From positions 1-64,000 of the forward strand of contig NZ_JBGSLK010000108.1 of the NCBI RefSeq assembly GCF_041740695.1: 64,000 bases of DNA. Reading direction: 5' to 3'. Source of the DNA: Haliscomenobacter sp041740695 (GTDB lineage Bacteria > Bacteroidota > Bacteroidia > Chitinophagales > Saprospiraceae). Below, piece after piece: positions 17,149 to 26,304 of the stretch (the stretch's first letter is position 1; every line of letters begins with the position of its first letter). The translations under genes were made by a program, and so were the position numbers. The notes beneath the pieces were generated by a model that worked only from the letters and a program-made list of their open reading frames with translations, was not told the origin of the DNA and made no database searches.

Positions 17149-18894
17149 TTATTGTTTTTTGGTCTCAACCTCAATTACGCCATCTTCAGCATCTTGGCCA
17201 TATTTGTCGATACCCGCTTTTCCTTTGATGACATTTATCGACTTGATGGTGTTCATGTCGATGCCCTTCAATGGCTCGTCCGATTCATACTGGTGCAGGC
17301 GGCCCAAAACTTTACCGTCTTTCACAATTAATGGGCGACCATCTGCATGGGCACGGGTACCTCTGATCTTTATTGTGCCTTTAGGTGACTGGCTGGCATC
17401 AATATTGACTTTTTCAACATTGTCTGAGACAACATTGTTGACCCGAATTTCTACATTCTCGTTGGAGTTGATGTTGGTTCCAGTCGCTACTTTATTGATT
17501 ACATTGACATTATTGCTAATATTGACGTTGTTCAGTTTGATCTCTTGAACATCGTCGCCTTGGTAACCTTTGGTATTCACGACAAGCACCCCGTCTTTGC
17601 CCTCATCGCCGTAGATAGCAGTAGCTGACTCTCCTTTGAGTACACTGATCGAACGGATGTCACCTGGGTCTAACTTGGACATTTGGTTGCCATCAGGCCC
17701 ATCAACCAATTTTCCCATGTTTTTTCCGTCGACAATCAAAAGAGGTTTGCCAGTATTACTAGAAACCAAACCATTTTGCCCGACTAAGAAGGACTCACCA
17801 TTGGTAACTATTTTTACCCCAGTGGCAGATCCGGTAATTTTGACCGAATTTTGCACGGGCACCGTGTCCAATTTAAGAGAAAGAAGGTTGCTGGGTTCGA
17901 GTTTTACAGACGTAATTTTTTGTGCTACTGCTGGAACTGCCAACTGTAGGACTGGCGTTTGTTCCATTTCTTCGATGCTTTCACCCAGGGTAATCTCACC
18001 GGTGGGTAAGGGCAGGGCTTGCAAATAATTCACCGAAAAAAACAGTGCCAGGCTCAGTACAAGCGGTAAACAAAGTGCGTATTTGACGGCTTTCCATTGT
18101 GGCGATCCCGCTTGGGTCATGCGCCGCAGCCGCGTATTCAGTTGTGCTGCAAAAGTGTTGTAAGGCATTTGTTCGAATTTTTGTTGTTGTGAAGCTAAAA
18201 GGCACGCATATGCATATTTTGAGCCCTGGGCCTCAATGACGCCCGCATCGGCTATAAATTCGTGGGTTTCCTGCAAACGTTGGCGCAGGCGGTAAATCAG
18301 GGGATTGAACCAATACAGCGCAATCCAGCATTCCATCAGCAAGACATCCCAACTGTGCCCTTGTTGCACGTGAATCAGTTCATGTTGCAAAACCATGGAG
18401 GGCATGGGGTCCTTTTTTTGCCAAAAGATGTAGTTGAAAAAGGACGCGGCTTCGGGCACATTTTCTTGTTCCACCAAACTCCAATCGCCCATGGCGTGTA
18501 CCTTGCCACTGCGGATCCATTGCCATATTTTGAGGTAACTGATCAAGCTGCGCCCCAAACTGATCATCACCCCGGCGCCATACACCAGCAATATAGTAGC
18601 ACCCCAGGACAAGACCCATACCTTCGGCGGTGGCATCAACAAACGCAACCATTCGGCGGGTATTTGTTGGGTTTGTTCCAACATCAGCACCGCCGGATGA
18701 GGATTGGCTGCCAGATTGATTTCAATTTGTAAATGGGGAATCAACAAGGCAATCAATGGCGTAATGAGCAAATAAGCACGATTGGCCTGATAAAATGACT
18801 CCCGGTGCATCCAACGCTCGTACAGCAGCCCAAAAGCCAGCAGGCAAAGCGCGGAACAGAACAAAGTGAAAAAAGAGGGTGTGATGATATTCAT
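17149..18894 (-). CDS. BlaR1/MecR1-like M56 membrane peptidase with two TonB-plug-like repeats
   Basis: From the ATG at 18894 the protein has 581 residues. The N-terminal half has several membrane helices and an M56 metallopeptidase domain with HELIHVQQGH (HExxH near residue 172) and a downstream HEFIADAGV. This is the BlaR1-type sensor peptidase that relieves repression by the BlaI-type protein encoded just upstream. After another helix, the C-terminal half carries two repeats resembling TonB-dependent receptor plug domains (about 383-445, KPLLIVDGK to DGVLVV; about 518-578, RPLIVKDGK to DGVIEV). An Asn/Val-rich stretch separates them. The signal sensed is unknown. The frame is open 81 codons further upstream, but that part overlaps the repressor gene and lacks homology. 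Confidence 0.9.
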   Translation of the reverse strand: MNIITPSFFTLFCSALCLLAFGLLYERWMHRESFYQANRAYLLITPLIALLIPHLQIEINLAANPHPAVLMLEQTQQIPAEWLRLLMPPPKVWVLSWGATILLVYGAGVMISLGRSLISYLKIWQWIRSGKVHAMGDWSLVEQENVPEAASFFNYIFWQKKDPMPSMVLQHELIHVQQGHSWDVLLMECWIALYWFNPLIYRLRQRLQETHEFIADAGVIEAQGSKYAYACLLASQQQKFEQMPYNTFAAQLNTRLRRMTQAGSPQWKAVKYALCLPLVLSLALFFSVNYLQALPLPTGEITLGESIEEMEQTPVLQLAVPAVAQKITSVKLEPSNLLSLKLDTVPVQNSVKITGSATGVKIVTNGESFLVGQNGLVSSNTGKPLLIVDGKNMGKLVDGPDGNQMSKLDPGDIRSISVLKGESATAIYGDEGKDGVLVVNTKGYQGDDVQEIKLNNVNISNNVNVINKVATGTNINSNENVEIRVNNVVSDNVEKVNIDASQSPKGTIKIRGTRAHADGRPLIVKDGKVLGRLHQYESDEPLKGIDMNTIKSINVIKGKAGIDKYGQDAEDGVIEVETKKQ

Positions 18895-18950
18895 GTCGCA
18901 ATCATTTGAGTGAATAACAAAATCGGAGCAGAGTGCAATTCCTGAGTGTA

Positions 18951-18972
18951 GAGACGCACGGCCGTGCGTCTC
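18951..18972. repeat. 22-bp perfect palindrome, dispersed-repeat type
   Basis: GAGACGCACGGCCGTGCGTCTC is completely self-complementary and is preceded by TGTA. It lies in the 106-bp gap between the BlaI-like and BlaR1-like genes on the minus strand. Sequences of this kind recur as dispersed palindromes in several bacterial genomes. In an operon it might trim or partly terminate the transcript. Confidence 0.7.
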
Positions 18973-19000
18973 TTGGCCCCGATTTATGCTTACACTGTAA

Positions 19001-19366
19001 TCATTTAGATTCTGATTTTTTAATCTCTTCCAACAAACGTTGGATCTCCGAAACATCCGTCTTTTCTTCCCGCAGGAAGTAGGAGAGGAGTTGGGCGGTG
19101 GAACCAGCAAAGTAATGCTCCTTGATTTGGGATACACTGGCCTTGCGGTACGCTTCCATGCTGATCAGGGGGAAATAGCGATGGGTTTTGCCAAAGGCTT
19201 CGTGATCGAGCCAGCCATCGGTTTCCAGTTTACGAACCAATGAAGAAATGGTGGTCACTGGAACCTGTGGGTCGTTCAGTTCCTCCATAATTTCGCGGAC
19301 AAAGGCTTTCCCCATCCGCCAAATGATCTGCATGATCTGTTCTTCTTTTTCGTTTAACTTTTTCAT
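19001..19366 (-). CDS. BlaI/MecI/CopY-family transcriptional repressor
   Basis: The 121-residue protein has a winged-helix DNA-binding domain (about 1-75) with EKEEQIMQIIWRMGKAFVRE, VPVTTISSLVRKLETDGWL and the wing region HRYFPLIS. A short C-terminal dimerisation helix follows. Such repressors bind operator dyads as dimers and are cleaved or released when the M56 partner is activated. I chose the ATG at 19366 (MKKLNEKEEQIM), which matches family N-termini; an ATG five codons upstream lies inside the promoter. The BlaR1-like gene follows on the same strand, interrupted by a palindrome. Confidence 0.92.
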   Translation of the reverse strand: MKKLNEKEEQIMQIIWRMGKAFVREIMEELNDPQVPVTTISSLVRKLETDGWLDHEAFGKTHRYFPLISMEAYRKASVSQIKEHYFAGSTAQLLSYFLREEKTDVSEIQRLLEEIKKSESK

Positions 19367-19370
19367 GAAC

Positions 19371-19401
19371 CAAACGTACAACTAATATTTCGTTGTATCA
19401 A
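19371..19401 (-). promoter_or_regulatory. Promoter and probable BlaI-type operator of the repressor gene
   Basis: On the minus strand, -33 TTG (19399-19401) and -7 TACGTTTG (19371-19378) are separated by 20 bp. A dyad TACAAC-N9-GTTGTA (19377-19397) fills the spacer and overlaps the -7 box, where a bound repressor dimer would block polymerase. Transcription would start within one or two bases of the ATG at 19366, so the mRNA is nearly leaderless. Confidence 0.65.
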
Positions 19402-19492
19402 CTAATTTATCATTTTTTAACTAAAATTTCGTCGGTAGTTTGACAATTGAGGTGAACTTGCTGGAAAGAGAGGGTCGGTTTACAATAAAATC

Positions 19493-20929
19493 CTAGCGGG
19501 TCATAAAGCGGGTAGCAATAGAAAGTGGTCGAAACGTGTAGCGTTTTTTGACGTGATGGCCGCCACTGCGGATCAAAATATTGCGCAGGGCCTCCATGGT
19601 GCGGATGATGTGGTTGCCTTTGTTGATCATGACACATTCGGCCAAGGCGGCGTGGGCGGCATCGGTAACTTCCGAACGTGTAGCTATGCCCGATTTGTTG
19701 AGCGTGTCCAGTACCTGGGTAGCCCAAATGACGGGCACGTGTGCTGCTTCACAAATCCAGAGTATTTCTTCCTGGATTTCACTCATGCGTTCAAACCCAA
19801 TTTCTACGGCCAGGTCACCACGGGCGATCATGACGCCTACGTTTTTTTCCTTTAAGCCACTGAATAACAAATCCGGCAAATTCTTGACTGCTTCAGGTGT
19901 CTCAATCTTGATGACCAATCCCAGCTTGTGCTCAGTACCCAAAGCTTGTTGCAATTGAGCCATGTCCTGCGTATTGCGCACGAAGGAATAACCTACGATA
20001 TCGGCGTGTTGTTGGATGAATGGTAAACAGGCGAGGTCATACTCCGTCAATGCGGGTGTAGACAAGATCGAATCAGGAAAATTGATGCCTTTTTCCGCTT
20101 TGATGAAAGGCTTTTTGCTGGAGATGCGCAGGATCTGCAGTTTGGTTTTGCCTACCTCGGTTTTTTCCACCCGGGCCTCAATCAGCCCATCGTCAAACAA
20201 CACGATCTCACCTGGATTCAATTGTTCGCTGACCCCGGATAAGCTACATCCGATGGCATGTTTTTCCTGCCCCAGCAGGGCCTCGTCTACTAGGAAAACG
20301 GTCTGGCCTACGGCTACCTCAAGCTTCTTTTTCTTATGTAGAACGGTGCGAATTTTAGGTCCAGCCAAATCCATGTAGATTTTACAACTCAAACCCGTGA
20401 TTTTTTCTGCCCTTTTTACGTGTTCAATCATCCGAAACCAGGTGGCTTCATCATCATGGGCACAATTGATGCGGGCGACGTTCATGCCGGATTGAAGCAT
20501 GTTTTTTACTTTTTCATAATCGTCAGCCATCTTGCTGTCGAAGGTGAGCATGATGTAGGGCACCGAGTCAATTTGTTTTTGCCCAAAAAGGGCGGTAGAT
20601 TTTTTGGCCAGGGATTTTTTACCGGTGCTGTAGGTGAAAATGTTTTCGCTGGTTTTTTTTGCCCCAAGGTGTTGCATGATGGCCAATAATTGGCCCCTCA
20701 CGTGGCTTTCCGAACTGGTGATGGAAGACAATCCCACTTCGTGCAAGGCGTCTTGCAACTCGCGGATATCCAGGCTACGTAGGGCCAGGTAATGCATCAA
20801 GTTGACGGCATTTGCCCGTTGGGTGGGGTGTACCTGATCGAGCAGGCCGCCAAAGTCTTTTTCGGACCGCAGCATAAAATCATCTATTTTTTCCAGCTCT
20901 ATGGCAAGTTTGTTCAGGGTGGCACGCAT
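19493..20929 (-). CDS. Atypical pyruvate kinase with N-terminal extension and no C-terminal domain
   Basis: The 478-residue protein has about 130 N-terminal residues unrelated to classical pyruvate kinase. The catalytic (beta/alpha)8 barrel with inserted B domain follows. Recognisable motifs are SGMNVARINCAHDD, MDLAGPKIRT, the KIETPEAVKN loop, MIARGDLAVEIGFERM (Mg/ADP binding) and PVIWATQVLDTLNKSG. The chain ends about 30 residues after the last barrel helix (NHIIRTMEALRNIL), so the allosteric C-terminal domain of ordinary pyruvate kinases (about 110-120 residues) is absent. Active-site residues are mostly kept, so phosphoenolpyruvate and ADP are plausible substrates, but a different acceptor is possible. 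The gene is monocistronic. Confidence 0.85.
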   Translation of the reverse strand: MRATLNKLAIELEKIDDFMLRSEKDFGGLLDQVHPTQRANAVNLMHYLALRSLDIRELQDALHEVGLSSITSSESHVRGQLLAIMQHLGAKKTSENIFTYSTGKKSLAKKSTALFGQKQIDSVPYIMLTFDSKMADDYEKVKNMLQSGMNVARINCAHDDEATWFRMIEHVKRAEKITGLSCKIYMDLAGPKIRTVLHKKKKLEVAVGQTVFLVDEALLGQEKHAIGCSLSGVSEQLNPGEIVLFDDGLIEARVEKTEVGKTKLQILRISSKKPFIKAEKGINFPDSILSTPALTEYDLACLPFIQQHADIVGYSFVRNTQDMAQLQQALGTEHKLGLVIKIETPEAVKNLPDLLFSGLKEKNVGVMIARGDLAVEIGFERMSEIQEEILWICEAAHVPVIWATQVLDTLNKSGIATRSEVTDAAHAALAECVMINKGNHIIRTMEALRNILIRSGGHHVKKRYTFRPLSIATRFMTR

Positions 20930-21382
20930 CGGTTTTTGTTTAGTGCTGCGAAGTTGTTCCGATTTGGCAGGAATAGCAATGATTTTTGGTTTGTTTGGAA
21001 ATGATTAAAAAGTGTGGAGGAGATAGCTGGATCACATACCTGTTGTGGGAGAAACAGCGGATTTAACTTTTTTCATAAATGCTTCTAGCTGCAAAGAATC
21101 GGGATGAGGAAGGGTTGTGATTTTCGGCAATCGGAGAATTTGTAAATCCTCAGCTTTTTGGGAACAAGTGAATATCAATAATAAGGTGATTAAAAGTAGG
21201 AAGTAATGCGAATAATGGGTTAAGATAAATATAGGCTTTAGCTATGTTTTTGAGCTATCATCAAGCCTAGTTGAAAATTTAACACAGATTTTCAACACTT
21301 TATCAAGCCAACCCATTATTCGAATAGGTAGTACTAAGAATAGGGGGGATGATGCCATACCCGCTTTCTGTAAAGAATTAGT
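20930..21382. other. Gene-free stretch with nested inverted repeats
   Basis: No coding sequence is recognised. Between 21209 and 21322 a set of inverted repeats is nested. The outermost arms are 13 bases and perfect (21209-21221 and 21310-21322, CGAATAATGGGTT and complement). A 9-bp hairpin (21270-21278 and 21288-21296, GTTGAAAAT/ATTTTCAAC) lies inside, and AGGCTT/AAGCCT pairs lie between. The layout is like the other nested palindromes of the window. Confidence 0.55.
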
Positions 21383-22018
21383 TTATTCTTGAGAGCACTG
21401 AGTGCAAGTTGCATTATAACAATTACGGCAGGTTACGGATTGACTATTTCCTCCACAACTACAAGAAGCAGTGGAAGTACCACAGTTGCTATTACAGTCC
21501 GGCCAGCATTCTTTGCATTCACAGGAACAAGTTCCGGCTGCTTTTTCAAGTGCTTTCTGATTGTCAAAAATGATAGAAATCAGCCCAATTCCTAATTTCG
21601 GAGATAGTTGTGGTACTCTATTCTTGAAACCCTCAACTATAAAAGAGTAATGTTTTTGTTCTTCATTGTCAAATATTATCAAGTTGTCACCTAAATATAT
21701 CGATCTTCCATTTCGTATAAGACTGGGTATATTTGCTTCAACTTGTGCATTATCATATTGAAACTGGTATTTACGGTATTCGTTAGCACCTGTTACGAGA
21801 AACACTAGCTTCGTCTCCTTACCTTCAGTGTATTTGTGTATTTTTATGCTTCCATCTACAATAATTCCTTTGTGTTGTGTCGGATTCTTGGAGTTATTGT
21901 AGGTTTCTAAGGCTGTGCTAAAGTCAATAGAATTATCAGGGGGTAATAATTTTGACTCTGAGCAGGATAGAATCCATAATAGAGAAAAGCAGGTGGCGAA
22001 AATTTTTAACTTTAACAT
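21383..22018 (-). CDS. Lipoprotein with a cysteine-rich C-terminal tail
   Basis: The 211-residue product has a lipoprotein signal (LLWILSC, Cys19). A central hydrophilic, mixed-structure region (about 25-160) matches nothing I recognise. In the last 50 residues there are twelve cysteines, many as CxC or CxxC (CSCECKEC, CSCGG, CRNC, CTQC), resembling a metal-binding or disulfide knot. Base composition is visibly more AT-rich than the neighbours, and 450-500 bp of gene-free DNA lies on each side, so recent acquisition is possible. Function is unknown. Confidence 0.7.
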   Translation of the reverse strand: MLKLKIFATCFSLLWILSCSESKLLPPDNSIDFSTALETYNNSKNPTQHKGIIVDGSIKIHKYTEGKETKLVFLVTGANEYRKYQFQYDNAQVEANIPSLIRNGRSIYLGDNLIIFDNEEQKHYSFIVEGFKNRVPQLSPKLGIGLISIIFDNQKALEKAAGTCSCECKECWPDCNSNCGTSTASCSCGGNSQSVTCRNCYNATCTQCSQE

Positions 22019-22516
22019 AAACTTGGGAATTGATATTTTTTCGTACCCATGTCATTTTGGGAGTCAGCTCGTACTTCAATATTGCCTGAGTATTTTATTG
22101 ACATGGTTTCTCCCGCAACAGATTGACTACCTGTTACTTAATCTTATGTTTTTTGATGTTCCCTCTTTTATCTGAAAAATAAACAATGCACTTCACTTAC
22201 CACGGTAAACGCTACAATTTACATAAAATTATATAAGCATTGTTATTGTTTTAATATTTTTCTTTGCGGGACAGAATTAGCAATTCGGGAATGGTTATAA
22301 AAAATCAGAAATGATCTGATAATTAATGAGTTATGCGAAAATTTACTACTTTTCCCCGAAGGTTCAAAATCTTCGGGGGGATAGCACAGCGATATATAGC
22401 TTTGCTCACTAAAAATCTCAAACTTTCGGGTTGGGTTTCAGATTTCGGATATGTTTGCTGTGCTTATTATTTGATATTTAAATGCCAAAGTCTCAGGCAG
22501 CCACCAAGGGCTGCCC
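22019..22516. other. AT-rich gene-free stretch
   Basis: I see no credible gene. It contains a hairpin at 22354-22378 (CCCCGAAG, 9-base loop, CTTCGGGG) and a short palindrome GCAGCC-ACCAA-GGGCTGC (about 22497-22514) abutting the stop codon of the large transglutaminase gene on the minus strand. Either could act in termination of that gene. The latter resembles dispersed repeats ending in GTAGGGGCAGCC. Confidence 0.5.
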
Positions 22517-25500
22517 CTACCGTTTCCGGCGCAAATCCAAACACCATCCACTCTCCGCTGCCATCGGCACCTCCAGGGGCATCTCAACCTCCCGCTCTCC
22601 AAACACCCTGGTCTCACGTACCACATCGGTTTCTTCACTTGTCGGCGCTACCGTCAAAGTGGTCTGCGTGTGCCCATAATCCCAGAAACGGCTGATCCTA
22701 CGGCCTTCCGCTTCGAAGCTATTCACGGGATAAGTCTCATAAGCGCGGCCACCCGGGTGCGCTACATGGTAGGTGCAACCTCCGATGGAGCGTTTGTTCC
22801 AGGTATCGTAAACGTCGATGACCAGAGGGACGTCCACCGCCACGGTGGGGTGCAAAGCGCTAGGCGGTGCCCAGGCTTTGTAACGAATCCCCGACACGTA
22901 TTCTCCATTGACGCCTGTACTGCGTAAGGGCAAGCGTACCCCATTGCACAACAACCAATACCGTTCAGCATTGATGCCCGTAACCTTTACTTCCATGCGT
23001 TCGACCGAAGAATCCACAAAGCGGGCGGTACCCGAGTTGCTCATTTCTTCACCCAATACATTCCAGGGCTCGATGCCGCTGCGGAGCACCATTTGTACAT
23101 CACCCACTTTTACACGGCCCAGGAAGGGGAAGCGGAATTCGAAGAAAGGCTCCAACCATTCCATTTTAAAGGGGAAACCCGCTGCCTGCATTTGGGTACA
23201 TACATCGCGCAAGTCCTCGCGCACGTAATGGTGTAGCAGGTATTTGTCGTGGAGCTCGGTACCCCAACGCACCAGTCTTTGGCGATAGGGTTTTTTCCAA
23301 AACCAGGCTATCAAAGTCCGGATGAGCAAGAGTTGCACCAGACACATTTCTTTGCTCGGTGGCATATCAAAGGCGCGGAGCTCCAAAAGGCCCAGTCGCC
23401 CGGATGAAGAATCTGGCCGATACAATTTATCGATGCAGAATTCGGCGCGGTGGGTATTGCCCGTGATGTCGACCAAGAGGTTGCGGAAAATGCGGTCGGT
23501 CAACCAAAAGGGTAAATTGTCTTCACCCGGCTCAGGAATTTGACTGAACGCGATTTCCAGTTCGTACAACATTTCGGCCCGACCCTCATCCACTCGAGGC
23601 GCCTGGCTAGTGGCCCCAATAAAAGCAGTGGAAAACAAGTAGCTCAAACCCGGATGGTTTTGCCAAAAACAAATCAAACTGCGCAGCAAATCGGGACGCC
23701 GCAGAATGGGGCTATCAGCAGGTGAAAGTCCACCAAGGGTAATGTGGTTGCCACCGCCAGTGCCCGTATGTTTGCCGTCCAGCATAAATTTCTCAGCCCC
23801 CAAACGACTTTGTCGGGCGGCTTCAAACAATTGCTCGTAATTGAACAGCACCTCGCTCCAGGACTTGGCGGGCTGGATGTTGATTTCTACTACGCCGGGG
23901 TCAGGCGTCACGGCTAGTTTTTCGATTCGATTGTCGCGCGGCGGCTCATAACCCTCAATGATGATGGGAATTTGCAAACGTATCGCCGCTGCCTCCACCG
24001 CAGCTAGCAGCTCCAGGTAGTGCTCGATGAGTTCGCAGGGGGGCATGAAGACAAAAATTTTCCCTTCCCGAGCCTCCACACACAGTGCCGTTTTGATGGT
24101 GATCATCAATTTTTCGGGACGGTAATCGTCTTTTTCGGCCAGTTCCTTTTTCTTTTTGATGAGGTAAAGTGGGTCTTTGAGTTTGGCCTCTTCTTCGTCT
24201 ATCTCCTCTGCTTTGTAGGCCTTGGGGTTGCTCATGCGCTCGGGTATCCGCTCATCGGCGGGGAGATGGTAACGCTCCGCTACTTTATCGTGGTAATGCA
24301 AAAGGGTGCCTACCTCTTCAAAAGGGCTGCGTTCGATGGGTTCTTCCACCTGTTCTGGCGTTAACTCTGGCAAACGATCGAGGGGAATTCGTAAACCCAT
24401 CGGGGAATTACCCGGCAATAAAAACAGGTGTTTGCGGCTGAATTTCCAGGCGCAACTCCACCAGTGTTCGGTATCGCGGTTCCAGGCCAGTGGTAGCGCA
24501 AAGCCGCTGGGGTTGTTTGGCCCGCGGTCGAGCAGTTCCATCAAGGTACGCCGCTCGATGGTGTCCCGCATGTTGATTTTCAGCGGGTCGACATTGTCGG
24601 GCAGATTGCCTTCTTCCCAGAGGAAATAAACCAGGTCTTCGTAAGCTGGGCAGCGATTGGCCGGATTTACGCCCAGGTATTTGGCCATTTCGCTGATGAA
24701 AGCTTCAGCGTGGGTATGGTCAAATTTGTACTCGCCAGTGATGTCAGCAAGCCATTGGGGGTTGCGCCACATGTTTTGGCCGTCTTTGCGCCAGAACAAG
24801 GTGTATGCCCAGCGGGGGATTGGTTCACCCGGGTACCATTTGCCCATGCCGTAATGGATGAAGCCCCCTTTGCCAAAAATGTCTTTGAGTTTGTGGGCCA
24901 GGTCGTTGCCGAGTTTGCGTTTGAGCTCCCCATCGGCAGCGCCATTCCATTGTTCTGACTCCATGTCGTCGACAGAGACAAAGGTCGGCTCGCCACCCAT
25001 GCTCAGGCGTACATCATCTTTCAACAACTCCTGATCTACTGCGTATCCAAGGGCAATAACCTGAGCCCATTCCGCGTCGCTGTAGGGTTTGGTGACCCGT
25101 GGATCTTCGTGGATGCGCTCCACGGTGTTGCTGTAGTGAAAAATGGTTTGACATGGCTCCAACCCTCCTGTGATGGGTGCAGCGCTGCCAGGGTCAGGCG
25201 TACAAGCCAGGGGTATATGTCCCGCCTCAGCCATCAAGCCCGAGGTGGCATCCAGACCAACCCAACCTGCACCGGGGATGAATACTTCTGCCCAGGCGTG
25301 GAGGTCGGTAAAGTCTGCTTCGGGCCCAGAGGGGCCGTCGAGGGCTTTTTGATCGGCTTTGAGTTGCACCAGATAGCCGGATACAAAGCGGGCAGCCAAA
25401 CCAAAATGCCGGAACGCCTGCACCAGCACCCAACCCGAATCGCGGCAGGAGCCGAGGGCTTGACTTAGGGTGTCTTCACAACTCTGCACGCCGGTTTCCA

Positions 25501-25987
25501 GCCGGATGGTATAATTAACCAGTTTGTTCAGGTGTCGATTGACGTTCACCAGAAAATTGACGGTGATGTCGTTGAGGTAGGGCTTGCATTCCTCGATGAA
25601 CTGCATCAAAAGAGGGCCACTTTCCGTCACTTCTAGGTAAGGGGCCAGTTCTTTGAGCAGCTGGGTGTCGTATTGAAAGGGAAATTTCTCGGCGTATTCT
25701 TCCAAAAAGAAGTCGAATGGGTTGATGGCGCGCAATTCAGCGATCACCTCTACATCGATTTTGAACGCCTTAACCCGATCCGGGAAAACCACCCGGGCCA
25801 TAAAATTGCCGAAGGGATCTTGCTGCCAATTGACGAAATGCGGCTCCGGGCTGATTTTCATCGAATATGCAGCAATTTCGGTGCGGGAATGTACCGCGGG
25901 ACGTAGGCGGATGGTTTGGGGCCAAAGTTTAACCAATCGGTCGTACTCGTAATGGGTGCTGTGGCGAATCGCTACTTTAATGGCCAT
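22517..25987 (-). CDS. Transglutaminase-like protein with DUF2126 domain
   Basis: The ATG at 25987 opens a protein of 1156 residues. The N-terminal part (about 1-290) is a bacterial transglutaminase-like cysteine protease fold with an N-terminal beta-sandwich and a catalytic triad: GSCRDSGW (Cys near 179), DLHAWAEVFI (His) and GLDATSG (Asp). The remainder (about 330-1120) is DUF2126, with LSMGGEPTFVSVDDMES and KFMLDGKHTGTGGGNHITLG. This architecture is regularly linked to alpha-E, ATP-grasp and Anbu genes, which start divergently 317 bp away. A peptide-bond-forming or hydrolysing role in a tagging or peptide-modification pathway has been proposed for such loci, without firm biochemistry. No signal peptide is seen. 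Confidence 0.92.
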   Translation of the reverse strand: MAIKVAIRHSTHYEYDRLVKLWPQTIRLRPAVHSRTEIAAYSMKISPEPHFVNWQQDPFGNFMARVVFPDRVKAFKIDVEVIAELRAINPFDFFLEEYAEKFPFQYDTQLLKELAPYLEVTESGPLLMQFIEECKPYLNDITVNFLVNVNRHLNKLVNYTIRLETGVQSCEDTLSQALGSCRDSGWVLVQAFRHFGLAARFVSGYLVQLKADQKALDGPSGPEADFTDLHAWAEVFIPGAGWVGLDATSGLMAEAGHIPLACTPDPGSAAPITGGLEPCQTIFHYSNTVERIHEDPRVTKPYSDAEWAQVIALGYAVDQELLKDDVRLSMGGEPTFVSVDDMESEQWNGAADGELKRKLGNDLAHKLKDIFGKGGFIHYGMGKWYPGEPIPRWAYTLFWRKDGQNMWRNPQWLADITGEYKFDHTHAEAFISEMAKYLGVNPANRCPAYEDLVYFLWEEGNLPDNVDPLKINMRDTIERRTLMELLDRGPNNPSGFALPLAWNRDTEHWWSCAWKFSRKHLFLLPGNSPMGLRIPLDRLPELTPEQVEEPIERSPFEEVGTLLHYHDKVAERYHLPADERIPERMSNPKAYKAEEIDEEEAKLKDPLYLIKKKKELAEKDDYRPEKLMITIKTALCVEAREGKIFVFMPPCELIEHYLELLAAVEAAAIRLQIPIIIEGYEPPRDNRIEKLAVTPDPGVVEINIQPAKSWSEVLFNYEQLFEAARQSRLGAEKFMLDGKHTGTGGGNHITLGGLSPADSPILRRPDLLRSLICFWQNHPGLSYLFSTAFIGATSQAPRVDEGRAEMLYELEIAFSQIPEPGEDNLPFWLTDRIFRNLLVDITGNTHRAEFCIDKLYRPDSSSGRLGLLELRAFDMPPSKEMCLVQLLLIRTLIAWFWKKPYRQRLVRWGTELHDKYLLHHYVREDLRDVCTQMQAAGFPFKMEWLEPFFEFRFPFLGRVKVGDVQMVLRSGIEPWNVLGEEMSNSGTARFVDSSVERMEVKVTGINAERYWLLCNGVRLPLRSTGVNGEYVSGIRYKAWAPPSALHPTVAVDVPLVIDVYDTWNKRSIGGCTYHVAHPGGRAYETYPVNSFEAEGRRISRFWDYGHTQTTLTVAPTSEETDVVRETRVFGEREVEMPLEVPMAAESGWCLDLRRKR

Positions 25988-26304
25988 GGTAAAAAATTTT
26001 CGGGCTATGGTAAAATCGAGCAATTAAATTCAAACACTTGCGGACAAACTTGAAAATGCCGGATTTAAAAATAATGCTGCGTCATTTGCTCAAATTTTTC
26101 CCGGATATTTGGAAAAAAAGATTTTAGCGTACAAAATACGGAAAGACCTGAAAAGCACGATGTTGACAAAAGTCAAATTTTTGCGCCCTCATTTTGCGAT
26201 CTCTGCAATTATTTTGGCAATTTATTGATTTTTTGTAAAAATAAGCTATTTTTGGTCGAAACGATTTTTTATTTACACCAGCGCTTGTCAAAATCGTATG
26301 CTGC
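25988..26304. other. Divergent intergenic control region of the Anbu locus
   Basis: This AT-rich gap separates the divergent DUF2126 and ATP-grasp genes. It contains a promoter toward the plus strand (26225-26254). For the minus strand I found no TAnnTTTG box. No ORF or strong repeat is visible. Confidence 0.6.
26225..26254 (+). promoter_or_regulatory. Promoter of the ATP-grasp/alpha-E/transglutaminase/Anbu operon
   Basis: A -33 TTG (26225-26227) and a -7 TATTTTTG (26247-26254) are separated by 19 bp. The leader to the ATG at 26305 would be about 47 bases. Confidence 0.5.

Noticed and set aside
18895..19137. 81 extra N-terminal codons for the M56 protein
   Set aside because: They overlap the repressor gene and the palindrome, and the encoded sequence is not hydrophobic or conserved.
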